From Haloferax denitrificans ATCC 35960 (GTDB taxonomy: Archaea > Halobacteriota > Halobacteria > Halobacteriales > Haloferacaceae), in contig NZ_AOLP01000006.1 in the NCBI RefSeq assembly GCF_000337795.1, positions 39,823 to 103,822 of the forward strand: a stretch of 64,000 bases of DNA. The letters are read 5' to 3'. This document shows, in pieces, positions 26,286-34,232 of this stretch. Within the stretch, counting starts at the first letter, position 1. Every line of letters begins with the position of its first letter. The notes under the pieces are model-generated. The model had not been told where the DNA came from. It searched no databases and saw nothing but the letters and a program-made list of their open reading frames with translations. The position numbers and the translations under genes are program-made.

Positions 26286-27533
26286 ATGGGTCAATTTGAG
26301 TTCAAGCGTGGGAACACCCCCTACGTCAACAGAGGGGCACTCACCGACGAGTATACCCCAAATTCTCTCGTCGGTCGCGATGACGAACTCGAAGAGTACC
26401 ACTCGGCGCTTGAGCCGGTTATTTGGGGGGAGACTCCAAAGAACATCTTCCTCTACGGTAAGACCGGGGTCGGCAAGACTGCCTCAACTAAATACTTCCT
26501 CAAGCAGCTCGAAGCAGATTCCGAACAGTACGATGACCTTGTCCTGCGGACGGTATTTTTGAACTGCGACGGACTGGAGACGAGCTATCGTCTGTGTATT
26601 GCACTCGTCAACCAGATGCGCTCGGCCTCCCAACAAATCTCTGAATCCGGTTACTCGAAGTCTGAAGCATATGCGATGCTGTGGGAAGAACTGGAATCGA
26701 GAGCTGGAACTGTCCTCATCGTTCTGGACGAGGTTGATCACATCAAATCCGGTGAAGACAGTATTCTGTACCAGTTGTCTCGTGCCCATGCTAATGGGAA
26801 CGTCTCCGATACGAAGATCGGAATCATCGGTATCTCAAACGACTTGACATTCACAGATGACCTCTCACCAAAGGTCAAAAGCTCACTGTGTGAACGCCAA
26901 CTTCACTTTCCAACATACGACGCGACTGAACTCCAAGATGTCCTCCAACAGCGTGCCGATATCGCGTTCAAAGACGACGGACTCGATGAAGGAGTAATTC
27001 CACTCTGTGCTGCATACGGCGCCAAAGAAGCAGGTGACGCTCGTAAGGCTCTTGACTTACTACTAGAGGCAGGCGACGTTGCTCGCGAAAACAAACGCAG
27101 CTTAGTCACCGAAGACGACGTCAACCGAGCACAAAGCCGGCTGAAATCGAAGAAGGTCAGGCGTGGGATTCAGGGATTACACGAACACGACCACTACATA
27201 CTCTATGCTCTCTGTGTGTTGGCTGCAAACGGCAAGATGCCTGCGCGTACACGTGTGATCTACCCACAGTATGAGCGAATCTGTGAAGCTGGTGATATCG
27301 ACCCCCATACTTCTCGCTGGGTATCTGACCATCTTGACGAGCTCAAAATGCTTGGCTTGCTTTCGGTGACCGAAAAGAACCTTGGCCGGAAAGGTGGAAA
27401 ATACCGGAAGTGGGACTTGAAGACTGACATCTCTAACATTCTCGAATCGATAGAAGAAACCCTGAAAGTAGTAGGAGTCCTTCGCAGTATCGAACCGTAC
27501 ATCCCTGATTCACTCGAGCTTCGGTCCAACTGA
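26286..27533 (+). CDS. Second Orc1/Cdc6 replication initiator
   Basis: 415 residues from ATG 26286 (a TTG 21 bases upstream is possible but would leave too little room behind the TATA box). Walker A is YGKTGVGKT (57-65), Walker B VLIVLDEVDHI, sensor 1 IGISNDLTF, sensor 2 GDARKALDLL, and a C-terminal winged helix covers the last 110 residues. It should fire origin 2, whose iterons sit just upstream. A T-run follows the stop. Confidence 0.95.
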   Translation: MGQFEFKRGNTPYVNRGALTDEYTPNSLVGRDDELEEYHSALEPVIWGETPKNIFLYGKTGVGKTASTKYFLKQLEADSEQYDDLVLRTVFLNCDGLETSYRLCIALVNQMRSASQQISESGYSKSEAYAMLWEELESRAGTVLIVLDEVDHIKSGEDSILYQLSRAHANGNVSDTKIGIIGISNDLTFTDDLSPKVKSSLCERQLHFPTYDATELQDVLQQRADIAFKDDGLDEGVIPLCAAYGAKEAGDARKALDLLLEAGDVARENKRSLVTEDDVNRAQSRLKSKKVRRGIQGLHEHDHYILYALCVLAANGKMPARTRVIYPQYERICEAGDIDPHTSRWVSDHLDELKMLGLLSVTEKNLGRKGGKYRKWDLKTDISNILESIEETLKVVGVLRSIEPYIPDSLELRSN

Positions 27534-27895
27534 CGGTGCGGCATTTTTTGCTGGGGCCAGATTCACTCCGATGTTCCTGCTGACACTGCCACTCGGTGGC
27601 TTCAGTAGGAAACTCATCAGTTGGCGCGGAGCCACCACACCTTGTACCGCCGTAAAATGCGGATACTGAGTCGTCTTTGTCTATCAACAATCTCCTTGCT
27701 GAATTAACTCGCCACTCTTTAAATACTCGGTCAGACACACCACTATTGCCAGTAAAAACTAGTATCCCCCAACGACCTCAGATTCATCACACTTCTATTG
27801 GGAGAACGCGTCAATCGAGACCTTCCAGCGTCCAAAGAGTACTCTGGAACAACTACTCCTCCAAGTCTATTACTCCCCGTTACATACTGTTACAT
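27534..27895. other. Intergenic region after second Orc1
   Basis: Contains the T-run terminator at 27544-27549 and the upstream region of the MarR-like gene. No other feature was recognised in about 360 bases. Confidence 0.4.
27544..27549 (+). terminator. Poly-T transcription terminator
   Basis: Six Ts begin 11 bases after the Orc1 stop codon. Archaeal RNA polymerase terminates at such runs without needing a hairpin. Confidence 0.5.
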
Positions 27896-28270
27896 ATGCC
27901 CGTTGATTTCGAAAATTACCAGCCATCGGATCTTCCAGGACCGAATACGAATGGGCGGACCATTCTTCGCTTCCTCGCAGCGACTCCAGAAACAGGGTAT
28001 CGAGCAGGTGAGATTGCTGAGGCGCTCGACATCCCACGAGGAAGTGTTGGGACGACGCTCAGCAGACTCCATAATCAGGGGTTTGTGCGTCACAAGGGCA
28101 AGTATTGGGCGATCACTCCCGACGCCTACGATGCACATACTGCGAGCTTGATTGGCTTGGCTGCCGTGAGCGAGCAGTTTGAGGGCGACTACTACGACGA
28201 GAATCCGGGCTGGGATGCAAATCTCCCTGATCTCGATGAGTATGAAGATGCAGACTCGGGTGCGGAGTAG
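27896..28270 (+). CDS. MarR-like winged-helix protein, antitoxin partner of a PemK-like gene
   Basis: 124 residues with a winged helix at about 20-75 (TGYRAGEIAEALDIPRGSV then TTLSRLHNQGFVRHKGKYW) and an acidic tail rich in Asp, Glu and Tyr. The tail could occupy a toxin's RNA-binding face. ATG 27896 is preferred because the long upstream extension is low quality and a start here fits the domain. It precedes a PemK/MazF-like gene by five bases. Confidence 0.75.
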   Translation: MPVDFENYQPSDLPGPNTNGRTILRFLAATPETGYRAGEIAEALDIPRGSVGTTLSRLHNQGFVRHKGKYWAITPDAYDAHTASLIGLAAVSEQFEGDYYDENPGWDANLPDLDEYEDADSGAE

Positions 28271-28275
28271 ATCTG

Positions 28276-28593
28276 ATGTATGAGCGTGGGGTAATTGTCG
28301 TCGCCGCAGATCCGTTCTGGCATACTCCTTGACGTCCGTATCTCATCCTCAGCGACTCGAGTCATCCATTTGCCGGCAACCAGTATATTGCACTCGGGAT
28401 CTCGACGAAGGAGTACTCGGACAGTCTTCCGCTTGCTGGCGCATACAAGACCGGAACGCTAGACTGTGTGTCGTTTGTTTCGCCGTGGGCCATCGTCTCG
28501 CTGATGGATAGTGATATCGAGCGTGCAGTTGCTCAGGTTACTTCAGAGTTCACAGATAGCGCTGCCTCTCGACAGACACGATATGTTGAGTGA
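28276..28593 (+). pseudogene. PemK/MazF-like toxin gene with an in-frame nonsense codon
   Basis: The 105-residue frame MYERGVIVVAADPFWHTP-stop-RPYLILSDSSHPFAG...YIALGISTKEY...VSFVSPWAIVSLM is intact on both sides of a TGA at 28330-28332 (codon 19). CGA to TGA would restore HTPRRPYLILSD, the usual start of this growth-inhibitor fold. These toxins are sequence-specific mRNA interferases. The antitoxin-like gene upstream is intact, so the toxin was probably inactivated secondarily. Restart at an internal codon is unlikely to give an active protein. Confidence 0.8.
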
Positions 28594-28695
28594 CATCCCT
28601 CTGCATCGTTAGGTAGGTGGGGTGTCGGTGTTCTAATTCGATCAGATAATTTAGCACCTAGTTTGGCATGCTAGCACACTTCGTGTCGGCCAGTA

Positions 28696-28704
28696 AATAT
28701 ATAA
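28696..28704 (+). promoter_or_regulatory. TATA box of the conjugation operon
   Basis: AATATATAA-type sequence lies about 26 bases before ATG 28726, the start of a 15-codon leader frame. It is the best promoter ahead of the long plus-strand operon. Confidence 0.5.
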
Positions 28705-28725
28705 TATTCCACCAATCTGATTGAC

Positions 28726-28773
28726 ATGTACGCACCGCAAGACAATCGGTGCGGAACGATACCGAACACATGA
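28726..28773 (+). CDS. 15-residue leader ORF coupled to the first operon gene
   Basis: ATG 28726 opens MYAPQDNRCGTIPNT and stops at 28771-28773, overlapping the start of the next gene as ATGA. Its distance from the TATA box suits leaderless initiation. It may simply allow ribosomes to reach the first real gene, or act in control. Confidence 0.35.
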   Translation: MYAPQDNRCGTIPNT

Positions 28774-29018
28774 TCTCCCGCTCAGTCACCGTCGAAGACA
28801 TCGATGAGTTGTTCCTCAGGTGGAACGACCATCTCAACGCATCGGCCCTCTATCGGCAAGCCCTCCGCGACGAGATGCAACTTCGCGACGTTGAGCCGCA
28901 CAAACTCCGCGCACAGCTCACCGAAGCGCGTGAGTTGGGCTACTCGCTTGATGAGATTGCAACCATGACGAGTCGCTACGCCGACCTCCAAGCGCTCGTG
29001 TACGACCACACCGAGTGA
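28770..29018 (+). CDS. Small helical protein, first gene of the conjugation operon
   Basis: 82 residues from ATG 28770 (a GTG at 28749 is an alternative). Entirely helical and charged (VEDIDELFLRWNDHLNASAL ... EARELGYSLDEIATMTSRY). No known motif. It is separated from the next gene by four bases and is presumably part of the transfer operon. Confidence 0.6.
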   Translation: MISRSVTVEDIDELFLRWNDHLNASALYRQALRDEMQLRDVEPHKLRAQLTEARELGYSLDEIATMTSRYADLQALVYDHTE

Positions 29019-29022
29019 CCTC

Positions 29023-29436
29023 ATGTCTGACTCACACTCCCCGACTGACGCTCGCTCCGCCGACCAGCAACGGCTCTCCCGATCTATCCTCCGACACGTC
29101 GCAATCGGGAGCGTCCTGTTCGCGCTCGTTGCCGTCCAGCCAGTTGCCGCACAAGACAGCGTGGTCTGCAGCGCTGAGAAATTGCCGGGGATGGTTGAGG
29201 GCTTCTTCCAGATCACGACGACGCTCGGCTTCATTGGGTTAGCAGTCATCTGGCAGGCCGATTCCCTCGCTGAGATCTTCACCGCCAGCCCCGAACAGAA
29301 AAAGCGACTCAAAGTCCACAAGCGCGCGGCACTCAAATCCGCCCTCATCTTGGCGGTGCTCGGCCCGCTGTATACCGTTGTGGCGTCGATTATGGGCCTC
29401 CCACTTGGCGACTGCGTGAACCTCACTCCCTGGTAA
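29023..29436 (+). CDS. Small secreted/membrane protein, VirB2-like layout
   Basis: 137 residues. A hydrophobic signal-like segment ending in QPVAAQ (about 28-45) is followed by two membrane spans (TTTLGFIGLAVIW and LKSALILAVLGPLYTVVASI). A small protein with a signal and two spans at the head of a type IV secretion locus resembles VirB2/TrbC pilin subunits in layout. The sequence itself does not prove it. It is co-transcribed with the downstream genes. Confidence 0.55.
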   Translation: MSDSHSPTDARSADQQRLSRSILRHVAIGSVLFALVAVQPVAAQDSVVCSAEKLPGMVEGFFQITTTLGFIGLAVIWQADSLAEIFTASPEQKKRLKVHKRAALKSALILAVLGPLYTVVASIMGLPLGDCVNLTPW

Positions 29437-29465
29437 GCCCCCCACCAATCCACCTTTGCCCTCCC

Positions 29466-31202
29466 ATGAAGCATCGAGTGCCCTCCGTACTGGTAGCCGC
29501 GTTGCTCGTGTCGAGTTCCATTATCGGCCTCGCCACGGCACAGCCCCCGAGACCAGGGACTGAAACAAACGGCCTCACGGAAAACGAGTCGGCAACGCTC
29601 TGGTCTCGTGATAGCGACCGCTACGTCAGCCAACAAGACTACCAGCAGCAGTACGGCGACGACCGAACGGCACTCCACCAACTCGCCAACGGGACTGACA
29701 TCACGTTCACGCGCCCGCCGGCAACGGCCGCGACGTGGACGCGCAACGACTTCGCTGATCTCGACGCCGGCGGACCCGACACGTCGACGTACCCGCCCCA
29801 CGCATCACTCGAAGATGGGACGTTCATCGACGATGCGCACGCGACGATTTTCGCGGTCACGCCATCGACGCGCGGGCATCTCGACGCAGGTGAGACACCG
29901 CTCTATATCGCTCCCAACGGGACGGTTCGTGGACTCGTCGATTACCGCGTTCGCGTTCCAACCAGGAACGAAACGGGCAACCGGACTACCGACTGGGCAC
30001 TCGTCTCCCATGAGATTGAGAACATCCGTCTGAAAATCGATGGCATTCCAGTCGCAACTGCTCGCGGCACTCACACGCCAGAATTACAGTATCACACCAC
30101 TCACTCGTGGAGCGCGAACCTCACGCTCGAAGCGAACATCTCCGTTCGCCTCAAGAAGACCGTCGAGACAACGGTTGGTGGCGAATCTGAGACGACAGTC
30201 AGCTACCGGACCGAGACACGAACTGTCTCAGATACACTCGATGCCGAGATTTACGACCTCGCGGCGTACCCCTACTACGCGCAGTACCCGAACGGGGATA
30301 CTGGCGTCGCGATTTTCCAGTCCCGCCCGTGGCAGGGCTATACGCTCACCGACGAGGAGACCTCCAGAGTCCGTGGTGTGTGGCGATTCTACACCGCTCG
30401 GAACACGAACTGGGACACACTCGTTACGTCGACCGCGTCAACGACGACCACGGCACAGTCGGATGCGATTCCCGTCCGAGTTCACGCGTATCCCTCACAG
30501 ATTGGCCCGCGAGCAGAGCCGGTTCGCGATGGGCCGGATATCATCGACACGTGGGGGACTGACCGGGCGTCACCTCGCCGGACGATCGGCGAGAACGTGA
30601 CTGTCGAGGTCGTCAACGAGTCGTACACCCCGACCTACGGGTTGGCCGTCCGTGCGGAGACCGTCGACCGGGAGGCGCTTCGGGTGGGTGGGATCGTTCG
30701 TGGCGTGAATGCCACGATTGTCGACCCCCAAGTCGGGTCGGCGCGACAGCTTCGCGAGAGTAACCTCTCTGTTGAGCTCGTTTCGCAGACGACGTCGAAC
30801 GCGACGCTTCGAGTCGAGTTGCGCGATAACCAGACGGGTGCGCCAATCGCGTCGAATGGGAGTGACCGACAGTACCCGATTGGCGGGTCGTCACACAGCG
30901 GCTACATCACCGTTGGTGACCAGCGCGTTGAGACCAACGAGAGTGGCGTCGCAATCGTCACGCTGGACGAGCCGGGGATCTACACCGCCCGCTACCACCC
31001 CGGCACGTGGCTTGGCCACGACCCAGCATATGTGGGTGATACGGCGTCCGTTCGTTGGCATCCACTCGGGACTCTCGATGGGTGGGTTGCATTCGTGTTC
31101 GAAGTCGGCTGGCAGGCGATTCCGTTCGTCGTGACGTTCTACGCCGGTCGCCGACTCCTCCGTATGTTTGGACCGACAGATAGCTACTACCGAAACCAAT
31201 GA
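29466..31202 (+). CDS. Large exported surface protein of the conjugation locus
   Basis: 578 residues. It has a Sec signal (1-26, LLVSSSIIGLATAQ), a long Thr/Asn-rich beta-type ectodomain with many N-glycosylation-type NxT/S sites, and one C-terminal membrane span (AFVFEVGWQAIPFVVTFYAG) leaving a short basic tail inside. It probably sits on the cell surface as part of the mating apparatus or as an adhesin. The stop overlaps the next start by ATGA (31199). Homologues commonly accompany haloarchaeal VirB4 loci. Exact role unknown. Confidence 0.65.
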   Translation: MKHRVPSVLVAALLVSSSIIGLATAQPPRPGTETNGLTENESATLWSRDSDRYVSQQDYQQQYGDDRTALHQLANGTDITFTRPPATAATWTRNDFADLDAGGPDTSTYPPHASLEDGTFIDDAHATIFAVTPSTRGHLDAGETPLYIAPNGTVRGLVDYRVRVPTRNETGNRTTDWALVSHEIENIRLKIDGIPVATARGTHTPELQYHTTHSWSANLTLEANISVRLKKTVETTVGGESETTVSYRTETRTVSDTLDAEIYDLAAYPYYAQYPNGDTGVAIFQSRPWQGYTLTDEETSRVRGVWRFYTARNTNWDTLVTSTASTTTTAQSDAIPVRVHAYPSQIGPRAEPVRDGPDIIDTWGTDRASPRRTIGENVTVEVVNESYTPTYGLAVRAETVDREALRVGGIVRGVNATIVDPQVGSARQLRESNLSVELVSQTTSNATLRVELRDNQTGAPIASNGSDRQYPIGGSSHSGYITVGDQRVETNESGVAIVTLDEPGIYTARYHPGTWLGHDPAYVGDTASVRWHPLGTLDGWVAFVFEVGWQAIPFVVTFYAGRRLLRMFGPTDSYYRNQ

Positions 31203-32044
31203 TTCCAACCGATTCACCGATTGATAGACGTACCGTTCTCCGAACCTTCGGCGGGGCCGCCCTCGCCAGCGTTGCCGGCTGCCTTGATGGTAGCCGTAAC
31301 TCGGGCACAACGACATCTGACCAGACGTCGGCGGCGACTGAGCGTGCTGGTCCCCTCTCACGCATCGCTGTCGAGGGCCAAGCCGTCGTTGTTGAGGTTG
31401 ATGCTGACGCACCCGTCGAACAGGTAAACCTCATTCAGCCGAATGGGGAACTCTTTGGGAAGCGCGGGCTTGCCGCCGGCGCACGACAGGTTTCGTTCGA
31501 AATCGGGACTGCCTACGAGCCCGGTGAGTACCATGTCGTCGCGCTGGATGGTGACGAAACTGTTGCTGAGGGTTCTCTCGAGATTAGCCCCCAGATTGAG
31601 ATTCAGGACGTTGGGCTGTTTCGAAATGTACCGGATAAGCCGTGGGACGAGGTCTACGGTGAAAGTCCGACTGATGCAAAAAAGAACGGTGAGGCATTCG
31701 TCACGGTCAAAAACAGAGGGAGCGGACCGAATGCAATCGTTGAACTCCACTTTGTTGGTGACGTTCCTAATCCAATCGAAAACCCACGTGGGAACGGAAT
31801 CTATGAAGAAAGTAGCGTCGTCGTCCCTGCAGGAGAAACAGTTGATATTTTCAGTAGCTCATTCCCATTCGGTTCAGCCATTGGTGAGGATGGGATGGGC
31901 TGTTCGACTGATGGTAATTGTGGCCAGTTTACTGTTGTCGTAGACACTCGAGTCGCAGCTCGGCAGGTCACAAAAGAGTACAACGTGGCATACACTGACG
32001 CCGAAGAGATGCAAAACTGCGAGATTACGATTAGCGAGGCATAG
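31199..32044 (+). CDS. TAT lipoprotein of the conjugation locus
   Basis: 281 residues. It starts with a twin-arginine signal and lipobox, DRRTVLRTFGGAALASVAGC, for export folded and lipid anchoring outside. The mature part has beta-sandwich-like strands (PNGELFGKRGLAAGARQVSF; YEPGEYHVVALDGDETVAEG). From about 31600 the codons become more AT-rich than in neighbouring genes, which continues into the next gene and suggests recombination. Two bases separate it from that gene. Confidence 0.75.
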   Translation: MIPTDSPIDRRTVLRTFGGAALASVAGCLDGSRNSGTTTSDQTSAATERAGPLSRIAVEGQAVVVEVDADAPVEQVNLIQPNGELFGKRGLAAGARQVSFEIGTAYEPGEYHVVALDGDETVAEGSLEISPQIEIQDVGLFRNVPDKPWDEVYGESPTDAKKNGEAFVTVKNRGSGPNAIVELHFVGDVPNPIENPRGNGIYEESSVVVPAGETVDIFSSSFPFGSAIGEDGMGCSTDGNCGQFTVVVDTRVAARQVTKEYNVAYTDAEEMQNCEITISEA

Positions 32045-32046
32045 CG

Positions 32047-33108
32047 ATGGTTGATCTCATTGACGTCGTATTAGAGGGTTTCAAAGACATTGTTGGTTGG
32101 ATTATTGGTCTCTTCATGGACGCCCTGTCAACGGGGTACAACACTCTTTCCGAGGAGATGTTTGGGACCCCGACACCCGAGACAGATGGTGTATTCATTT
32201 TTGGAGAACCAGCCAGTGAGCCGTGGTTGACTATTCGAGATGCACTCGTTGGTGGTGAGATAATGCTCATTGCATTGTTATTGCTCGTCATCTGTGTTCA
32301 AGCACGGCACGCTATCCGAATATTCAATGTTGGTAGTGCCTACGAGGCCAGAAAAACGAAGAAAACTGCATGGGTTGGTGCATCTTTGATTGTTGTCTGG
32401 TATTGGGTTGGTGTCCTTTCGCTTTACCTTATTGACGGGTTTGCTCTCGCCTTACTCCCAACTATGGATTCGATTCGAAATGCTATGTTAGGTTTCCTTG
32501 GTGTAACGATATCTAACCCTGCTCTCTCTCTGGTGTTTGCGCTAATTGGTGGGCTCTCTATGTGGGCTCTAGAAGCACTATTCTACATCCGGAAGATCCT
32601 GGTCTATGTCTATCTCTACGGGATGCCGGTTGCAATTGCACTCGGGTACGGAAATGTGTCTGTCGTCTCTGACGTTGCAATGGGGTTCTGCAAGAGGTTC
32701 GTCCCTCTCGCTGTCCTCCCTTTGCCTGCTGCAGTCGTTTTCAAGGGTTATGACCTGATCTACGGTGGCGGAACAATGGTCCCACAGACCGACTTCCTGA
32801 AGTTCTTAGTTGCTACCTCGCTCCCGCTGGTTGCTCTCTACATTACGTGGAAGACGTTCACGTACGCGACACCCCTCACCGCGAAGGTGATCGGCGGTGC
32901 AACGCGAGGCGCAGCCCTGGTCGGCGGCGTTGCAGCCGGCGCGTACCTTGGCGGCGCTGGCGTCGCAACGACGGCCGCCCGGTGGGGACCGAAAGCCGCC
33001 GCCGGCCAAGCCCTCGCCCAGCGAGCAGCCGCACAGCGTGACTCGACTGATGACAGCGACGGACTGCCGTCGTACCGGCGGACCGAAAACGAACCCCGAA
33101 CCCGCTAA
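32047..33108 (+). CDS. Polytopic membrane protein, VirB6/TrbL-like
   Basis: 353 residues with about seven to eight membrane segments, for example GGEIMLIALLLLVICVQ, GASLIVVWYWVGVLSLYL, LSLVFALIGGLSMWALEALF and ATSLPLVALYITW, and an Ala/Gly-rich C-terminus. Its place before the VirB4 genes and its topology fit a VirB6/TrbL-like inner channel of the transfer machine. The homology is inferred from layout. Base composition shifts from AT-richer to GC-rich near 32870, inside the gene. Confidence 0.6.
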   Translation: MVDLIDVVLEGFKDIVGWIIGLFMDALSTGYNTLSEEMFGTPTPETDGVFIFGEPASEPWLTIRDALVGGEIMLIALLLLVICVQARHAIRIFNVGSAYEARKTKKTAWVGASLIVVWYWVGVLSLYLIDGFALALLPTMDSIRNAMLGFLGVTISNPALSLVFALIGGLSMWALEALFYIRKILVYVYLYGMPVAIALGYGNVSVVSDVAMGFCKRFVPLAVLPLPAAVVFKGYDLIYGGGTMVPQTDFLKFLVATSLPLVALYITWKTFTYATPLTAKVIGGATRGAALVGGVAAGAYLGGAGVATTAARWGPKAAAGQALAQRAAAQRDSTDDSDGLPSYRRTENEPRTR

Positions 33109-33110
33109 CA

Positions 33111-34232
33111 ATGTCGACAGATCAAGACACAGCCGCTCGGCGTATCATGGACCAGTTCGGCGAAGCGAGTCGCATCCCCTACCTCAACATCGAAGAGGGC
33201 GACGTCGGCATCCTCATCGCTCTCCCCATCTGTGGGTTGCTCCTCGCCGGCCTCACGGGCATCGAATCACTCGCCGTCCCGCTTATCGCAAGCGGCCTCG
33301 GGATGGGTGCGGCCATCGTCTACGTCACCCCCGACCATCTGAACGCATGGACGTGGACGAAAGACGTCTATCGCTACGCCAAACGGCCCCGGATTACGGT
33401 GAGTGCGCCGGAACACTCGGAGAGCCAATCGAATGAGACCGTGCGCAACGAGGGCGGACTCGCGAACTACACGCCATTCACGCCAGACGAGCGAACCCAA
33501 GACCTCACGAATATCGAGCGAGCGTGGCCCGGAGCCGGCGCGATTCAGCGGACTGACGGCGCGATGGAGGCGTTCATCGAAATCGACCCGGGGAACATGG
33601 ACTTCGCGATGGCCGACGACTGGGCCCAACTCCAGGACGCAGGCACCGAGTTCGCCAACAAAGAACTCGACTCGAAGCTCAAATTCCACGCAACAACCCG
33701 GTCATTCCCGGTCGAACAGATCACCGAGACGATCGAGGAGCGACTCACCGACGAAGACGTCACACAGAACCCAATCTTCCGGGAACTCCTCGAGGAGTAT
33801 CGGGAGACGCGGCCCAAAGAGATGCGTGACCGCGGCATTCAGCAAGTTCGGTACTACATCGGCGTAGAAGTCTCGCCACTCGAAGTCTACGACCGATACC
33901 GTGACGAGGGAACGCCGGCTGAAAAGCTGACGCAGTTCCCCGTGGTCGGCATTCTGTTCAACCCCTTTGTCACGCGGCGCGCGGACCTCTCTGACGTGGA
34001 ACGCCGCGCCCAGATGTTCGAGAAACTGGACGACCGTATCGCAGATGTCCGCTCTGAGTTTATCCAGCAGGCATCCGGCTGGTCTGCCCACCGACTCAGC
34101 ACGGTCGAATTGTTCGTCCTGAACATGGACTTCTGGAACGGCGAAGAACACGACTTCGAGACCGAAGCCGACGTAATTCGCGAACAGCCGATTCTCGGTC
34201 GCTCACGCCGGGAGGAGGCGTTCGATGCGTAA
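33111..34232 (+). CDS. PrgI/VirB4 N-terminal-like protein of the transfer apparatus
   Basis: 373 residues. Two membrane spans near the start (ILIALPICGLLLAGLTGI and VPLIASGLGMGAAIVYVTP) are followed by a soluble domain with RYYIGVEVSPLEVYDRY and VELFVLNMDFW. This order recalls PrgI/VirB3-type membrane modules joined to the N-terminal part of VirB4. The ATPase itself is the next gene, overlapping by eight bases, so VirB4 appears split over two polypeptides. Confidence 0.6.
   Translation: MSTDQDTAARRIMDQFGEASRIPYLNIEEGDVGILIALPICGLLLAGLTGIESLAVPLIASGLGMGAAIVYVTPDHLNAWTWTKDVYRYAKRPRITVSAPEHSESQSNETVRNEGGLANYTPFTPDERTQDLTNIERAWPGAGAIQRTDGAMEAFIEIDPGNMDFAMADDWAQLQDAGTEFANKELDSKLKFHATTRSFPVEQITETIEERLTDEDVTQNPIFRELLEEYRETRPKEMRDRGIQQVRYYIGVEVSPLEVYDRYRDEGTPAEKLTQFPVVGILFNPFVTRRADLSDVERRAQMFEKLDDRIADVRSEFIQQASGWSAHRLSTVELFVLNMDFWNGEEHDFETEADVIREQPILGRSRREEAFDA

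Noticed and set aside
28330..28332. TGA as a recoded (selenocysteine-type) codon
   Set aside because: A CGA to TGA change in a conserved Arg position is simpler, no SECIS-like structure was noticed and haloarchaea are not known for this recoding.
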